Assembly (NCBI GenBank): GCA_027576995.1
Contig: JANBQC010000113.1
Location: forward strand, 1-58,253
Origin: Dimargaris cristalligena
Taxonomy: Eukaryota; Kickxellomycota; Dimargaritomycetes; Dimargaritales; Dimargaritaceae
DNA length: 58,253 nucleotides
Direction of reading: 5' to 3'
A program made the position numbers and the translations under genes. Positions 54,132 through 58,253 of this stretch are shown one piece after another. Numbering within the stretch: position 1 is the first letter of the stretch; the number at the start of each line of letters is the position of its first letter. The notes under the pieces are model-generated. The model was not told the DNA's origin and did not search any database. It was given only the letters and a program-made list of their open reading frames with translations.

Positions 54132-55228
54132 TTATTCAATGGCAATGCACTCCGGGGGTCTTTTATCCTCGAGAGCATCCAAATCAATAACAGTAATAGG
54201 AGAAGGGGTACCCACCGGAGTCTGCTGGCCCTTCGACTGAAGGTTTTTTTTCGGACCAGCCGTCGAGGGGGACCGGAACTTATTAAGTAGAACCGACTGG
54301 ATGACTTTGGACGGTGCTGATCGGGGTCCAGGGCACTGGTGGTCCGTCTCAAAACGGTGCTTCAGGCAAAACTGCACCTGGCACTTGGGGCATTTGGCCG
54401 ACACAAAAACCTTGGCTTTACAGGTGCGGAATTGGCAAACGGGCTTGTAGGCCGGCGCCGACAAGGACGTCCCCGGGTCGGCACAGCGGTTGGCAATGTG
54501 AGTGTCCATTCGGAGGTTCGGGTCTTCCCCGCGTGGAACGGGAACGGGCTTGTGACAGAGCGGACACACAGGTACCCGGACGTCCCGGGCCTGGTGGCCG
54601 TTGGCGCACGGGTGGTCATCGACTTTCCAATGTGTCTCGCTATCGTGAATTCGAGGTTCAGTGTGGGGCAAGGCGCAGAGTCAGAATAGCAACTATCGGT
54701 TAGACCATGGGAGAGGGAGACTACAGTGTATATTGTATAGGGTCCAAGACGCGTATATATCATTTTTTTGGCAAACAAATAATGAAGAGGGTGGCGCAAT
54801 TGGTAGTCGGGAGAATTTCGACTAAACGTCAATAGAGGGATACTTACCAGTAGTCCAAATGGCAGAATTGACAGCGGAACGGCAGGAAGTCTAGTAACCG
54901 AGGTAGAACGCAGGAAAATATGGATAAACCGACAGCAAGGCATAGTGGGTAAGGGGTTAAATGAAAGCTATCTCAACCGTAATATATAGGCGGATAATGA
55001 GGGCGTAGTACCCCCTCTGCCTATCCAAACGAGGCTCAGGGTTCGCTATGGCGCCCCTGAGCCCATCAAGCACGGATGGCCCGGCTGGAGCAGGACACTT
55101 AGCAGATGAAGCCCGGAGACTCGCGCGAATGGGACATGTCCGACTAACATGGAGAACAACTTAAAAAACATACCAAGCTGGCGGCATTCGGCCAGGGCAC
55201 ATTGGCGACCGACATGGGGTAACTCCAT
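54132..55228 (-). CDS. AN1-type zinc-finger protein (CUZ1/ZFAND2-like)
   Basis: Three exons, 55228-55174, 54890-54848 (43 nt) and 54639-54132, rebuilt with GT-AG introns of 283 and 208 bp, give 201 residues. CUZ1/ZFAND2 proteins link Cdc48/p97 and the proteasome, notably under arsenite stress. The first AN1 finger is complete only after splicing: C10, C15, C25, C28, C33, H36, H42, C44. The block RVPVCPLCHKPVPVPRGEDP follows, shared with CUZ1, and a second AN1 finger (CQFRTCKAK...CPKCQVQFCLKHR). The start MELPHVGRQC matches the family. The last 25 residues contain VIDLD next to acidic residues, a typical SUMO-interaction motif. Cysteine C33 is created by the exon 2/3 junction, which strongly supports the model. 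Confidence 0.93.
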
Positions 55229-55902
55229 GGCTTTAAAATAAACAGGCAATGAAAAACGAGTAGTAATAGTAGTAGTAGTGGAATATGGAAGGCTAGTGAG
55301 AATGGGGGGAGAATGTGAATAGTCCAGTGAATACAGCATAAACAAAGTATGGCTCGGCTCTCCTGAAGCCGGCGGAACAGGATTATTTAATGGTTTACGA
55401 AGGAAAGGCCTAGAATCCGCGATTATTAATCACAAAAAACTTACAAATAGAATAGTGGTCAAGATGTGTGTGGTTTCCCCACCCCCTTCGGAAATATCCT
55501 TTCGGTCAAAAGGATGGCTTGGACACGCTTACCAATAGTACCTACCCCAATAAACGAATAGAAAGCACTTTCCTGGTGCTTTCTCCTGCATGGCAAAACG
55601 GGAGATGGGAGCTGTGGTTGGATATGGCCGCCAGCGGTTATTTTTAAAATGAGAAGTGGTGATGTGGCCGCCTGCTTATTACAAATCGCTGTGACCCTGA
55701 ACTAAAGTTTCTTTAAATTGCCAACCATCGGCTTTAATGGCATTTATATTTATAAGTGAATAATTAAAAAAAGGTATTACTAATAGCGATACAATTGATT
55801 TTATATCATAGTCAGCATCTAATAATGCCCTTCCAGCAAAAACTACAACATAGCCACAACTAGGTGAATAGAAAATCGTTAGGTAAGCTTTAATCAACAA
55901 GT
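55229..55902. other. AT-rich spacer upstream of the AN1 gene
   Basis: Left part is the AN1 promoter. A perfect hairpin GAAAGCAC-TTTCCTG-GTGCTTTC lies at 55561-55583. A short direct repeat around GGCCGCC recurs at 55612-55641 and 55655-55680. No gene is supported. Confidence 0.5.
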
Positions 55903-56162
55903 TGTTGGAAATTCATTTCCCACGTCCCACCGATTCCTTTACTCTGATTGGCTCGTCCTATACTCGGGACTATATTCTAGCCCCTACTATATTATTCTAT
56001 ACCCGGGAATTCGTCCCAATCTTTATTACTACTATTATCTAACTCAATAAAACTAACCGTGAGCATTTAGCTCTGCCCTTTGCAGTTCTTTCTCTCTTCT
56101 TCAAAATATTTTAGTTGTATCCGAAGGGACTTGCATTTACTATAGAACTTATATTTCCAACA
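55903..56162 (+). mobile_element. solo LTR-B copy 2, inverted relative to copy 1
   Basis: Also 260 bp, beginning TGTTGGAAATTC and ending ATTTCCAACA. It is the reverse complement of the copy at 31303-31562 with scattered substitutions. The flanks CAAGT (55898-55902) and TAAGT (56163-56167) match at four of five bases, a decayed target duplication. AATAAA lies at about 56046 on this strand. Confidence 0.85.
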
Positions 56163-56199
56163 TAAGTAAGGTCTCAAAATTTAAAATCAGTAACAAGCA

Positions 56200-56340
56200 T
56201 GCCACCTAGGTTAACCACTCTTAGTTTATTAAGAGTCCTGAGGATAGGTTTCTAACCATAGGTAGGGCTTGGGCTCAGCCAAGTGGGTCACTAGCATTAG
56301 GTATAGATATGGTACTAATTAATAAAGGTTACTTAATGCA
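56200..56340 (-). mobile_element. LTR-A fragment
   Basis: It begins TGCCACCTAGGTTAACC and follows the intact LTR-A for about 140 bp, including the AAGAGTCCTGAGGATAGG block, then stops at the next LTR-A copy, which starts four bases later. Confidence 0.7.
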
Positions 56341-56343
56341 GGT

Positions 56344-56894
56344 TGTCACACAGGTTAACCACTCTTAGTCCATCAAGAGTCCTGAGGATAGGCTTCTAAC
56401 AGTAGGCAGGGCTTAGACTTGGCCAAGTGGGCTACTAGTATTAGGATAGGGGTATAGTACTAACCAATAAAAGACAAATGCAGATAAATGTCAGGGATAT
56501 GCAGCAGGCACACTTATGAGTTAGTACAAGGGAGATGAGCATATAGAGTTTATTGAGGTAAACTGGGGGATATGAATTAGCTAAGGAACTGAACTGGTCC
56601 CAGAGGGGCCTAGTTATTTATATATGGGGACCACTCATAACAAGGGGTCCCTAAGGGAATGGGATGACTAAAGGAAAGGTGAGGGTCGGAGTCTCGACCA
56701 GGTGGGCTTGCTTTCAGAAGACTCTTTACTGAGAGAGGAGAGTTGTTGGATCAGCTGGTGGAGTATGGTGTGAGAAGTGTTAGGACCCAGATATAGTGGG
56801 TTATATAGTTGAGGGAGGGGTAATATAGCACTATAAGGTGATAGGATGAGATGATCAGTGTTCCCGTATTTAGGAAGGGTTAGGCAGGCCAACA
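56344..56894 (-). mobile_element. nearly complete LTR-A (551 bp)
   Basis: It begins TGTCACACAGGTTAACC and ends AGGCAGGCCAACA, matching both ends of the intact copy at 47413-47996 with indels. The flanking 5-mers CAGGT and AGAGC do not match, so the ends have been rearranged or the insertion arose by recombination with the adjacent fragment. Confidence 0.75.
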
Positions 56895-57359
56895 AGAGCC
56901 AAAGGTCTTGGCATTTTTTTAGATTGAATATGTACCATTGATGTACTTGATTGGGCCATGCATGCAGGTAATTGGCACACTCATATGAGTGATTGGTGTA
57001 TGCATTAGTATGCATATTTTTTACATATAAGGGATAACTTTTCCCCCTCTTTTTTTTTCTGTATGTCAATTTCTTTGTATCAGATTTTAGGTATCAATTT
57101 TCTTTTATCTTTCTTTTATAATAAAACTACATCTATAACTACTGTGGATATTTGGTTTATATACTTCAAGTTGTGGTTACCAAGGACCAACCTTTTGAGC
57201 TTCCAAATAAGTATTTTTCATATTGGATTACTTTGGTTAAAAACTTTATACAGTTGGTTTTATTAATATATTTTTCATTTGAGTGACAAACCAGTTCACC
57301 TGGAGAAGCCACCCTGCCCTTTTGATATAATTTTGTTATTCATTTTAGTGGCTTGATAC

Positions 57360-57471
57360 TACCACACTATGACACCAGGGGTAACTATGGGAGGGTTAAT
57401 ATGGTGCTATAAGGCTAAATAAGGACAGATGATCATTAAGTTGGGATTAAGTCAGATTAGGAGGGCCGACA
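57360..57471 (-). mobile_element. LTR-A terminal fragment
   Basis: Only the last 110 bp of the family are present, from a block like CCAGGGGTAACTATGG to the end GGAGGGCCGACA. Confidence 0.65.
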
Positions 57472-57861
57472 GAGTTACAGGGTCAATTTTAATCATGGTA
57501 ACTAACATAGGTTCCTCTGGATAACTATAGCTCATTTGCCCCATTCAACTCTTATTTTAGTAACTTTAGAGGTGGCCCTGGCATCATCAAATTTGTGCTA
57601 TTGGCACTGCCTAATAAATATTGATAATGACTTATATATACTACCTTCATGTAGTCTGGGATTTAGATATTTTGCCTGGTTGTTTATTAACCTAAATAAA
57701 AGTATTTGAGAAGTGGCCCTTTATCCACCCATAACCAAGTAAACATAGCCATATTTCTGTAAACTCAGAAAACCCCATGACTAGTGCATAGCTAAACCCA
57801 CCTTGCCTATTAATTTAAACTAGCCATGGGATATCTATTATAGAATATTATATATGACAGC

Positions 57862-57943
57862 TATCAGCCCTCCTAATCTGACTTAATCCAGACCTAATGA
57901 TTGCCCATCTTCATTAGGCCTTATAGTGCCATATTAACCCTCC
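57862..57943 (+). mobile_element. LTR-A terminal fragment, inverted
   Basis: It begins TATCAGCCCTCCTAATC, the family start with one G-to-A change, and follows the family for about 80 bp before running into a tandem repeat. Confidence 0.65.
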
Positions 57944-57944
57944 T

Positions 57945-58104
57945 GTAAAGAACTGAACTCAAATCCTTGAAAACTGAACTTTATTCAAAAAAATAGGTGA
58001 TAAAAAGGGAAAGGTGATGATAGATGTAAAGAACTGAACTCAAATCCTTGAAAACTGAACTTTGTTTGAAAAGATAGATAATAAAAGGGAAAGGTGATGA
58101 TAGA
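57945..58104. repeat. 81-bp tandem duplication
   Basis: Two copies of a unit beginning GTAAAGAACTGAACTC start at 57945 and 58026. They differ by a few substitutions and small indels, so the duplication is fairly recent. It lies directly against the broken end of an LTR-A fragment and may belong to another mobile element that continues past the window. Confidence 0.8.
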
Positions 58105-58253
58105 CTTGCTGTTCCAAGAGGTGGCAGCAAGTGGGAGTATTTATACTCGAAAGAGGAAGCCTAAATGAAAAGATAGATGAATAATAGAGAAAGGGAGAGA
58201 AGGTCCCAGAAGATTGGATGACTAAGCAAAGGGAAAGGGAAGGGAGTTCCCAG

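Overview
The window is nuclear DNA of a fungus. CHS7 (chitin synthase export chaperone) and a DUF2015 protein are fungus-specific families, and the genes carry GT-AG introns of about 160-800 bp. Coding DNA is GC-rich and intergenic DNA is AT-rich. DNMT2 in seven exons, including an 8-nt micro-exon, is unlike the intron-poor yeasts, so an early-diverging filamentous fungus is plausible; I cannot place it further. I recognised no rRNA, tRNA or CRISPR array.

Layout. 1-2,200 is an AT-rich transposon graveyard (LTR fragments). 2,258-14,756 holds, all on the minus strand, a doubtful membrane ORF, a DUF2015 protein, ADA2, DNMT2 (TRDMT1) and CHS7. 14,757-19,454 is a long gene-free stretch with a 22-bp palindrome and a MITE. 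19,455-21,513 (minus) is a triple-KH RNA-binding protein with an RS-rich N-terminus. 21,514-24,614 has no gene I can support. 24,615-45,431 is the gene-dense core: phospholipase D1 (+), COPI beta-prime subunit SEC27 (-), ORC2 (+), a FAXC/metaxin-like GST-fold membrane protein (-) and a 1,510-residue alpha/beta-hydrolase family protein (+), alternating in convergent and divergent pairs. 45,432-50,461 is a second transposon island with three MITEs and two LTRs. 50,462-55,228 (minus) holds a NIPA-type membrane transporter, an orphan exon ending in a CaaX box, and an AN1 zinc-finger protein of the CUZ1/ZFAND2 type. 55,229-58,253 is a third transposon island.

The genes are housekeeping and do not form a pathway cluster. 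PLD1, SEC27 and CHS7 share a secretory/membrane-traffic theme; ADA2, ORC2 and DNMT2 act on chromatin, DNA replication and RNA modification. Most coding models were rebuilt by hand from splice sites and family alignment, and several starts were moved to the first ATG. The novel signals are mainly the repeats (three LTR families, two with solo copies flanked by perfect 5-bp duplications, and a 138-bp TA-flanked MITE family), the DNMT2 micro-exon, and unusual insertions in PLD1 and the hydrolase.
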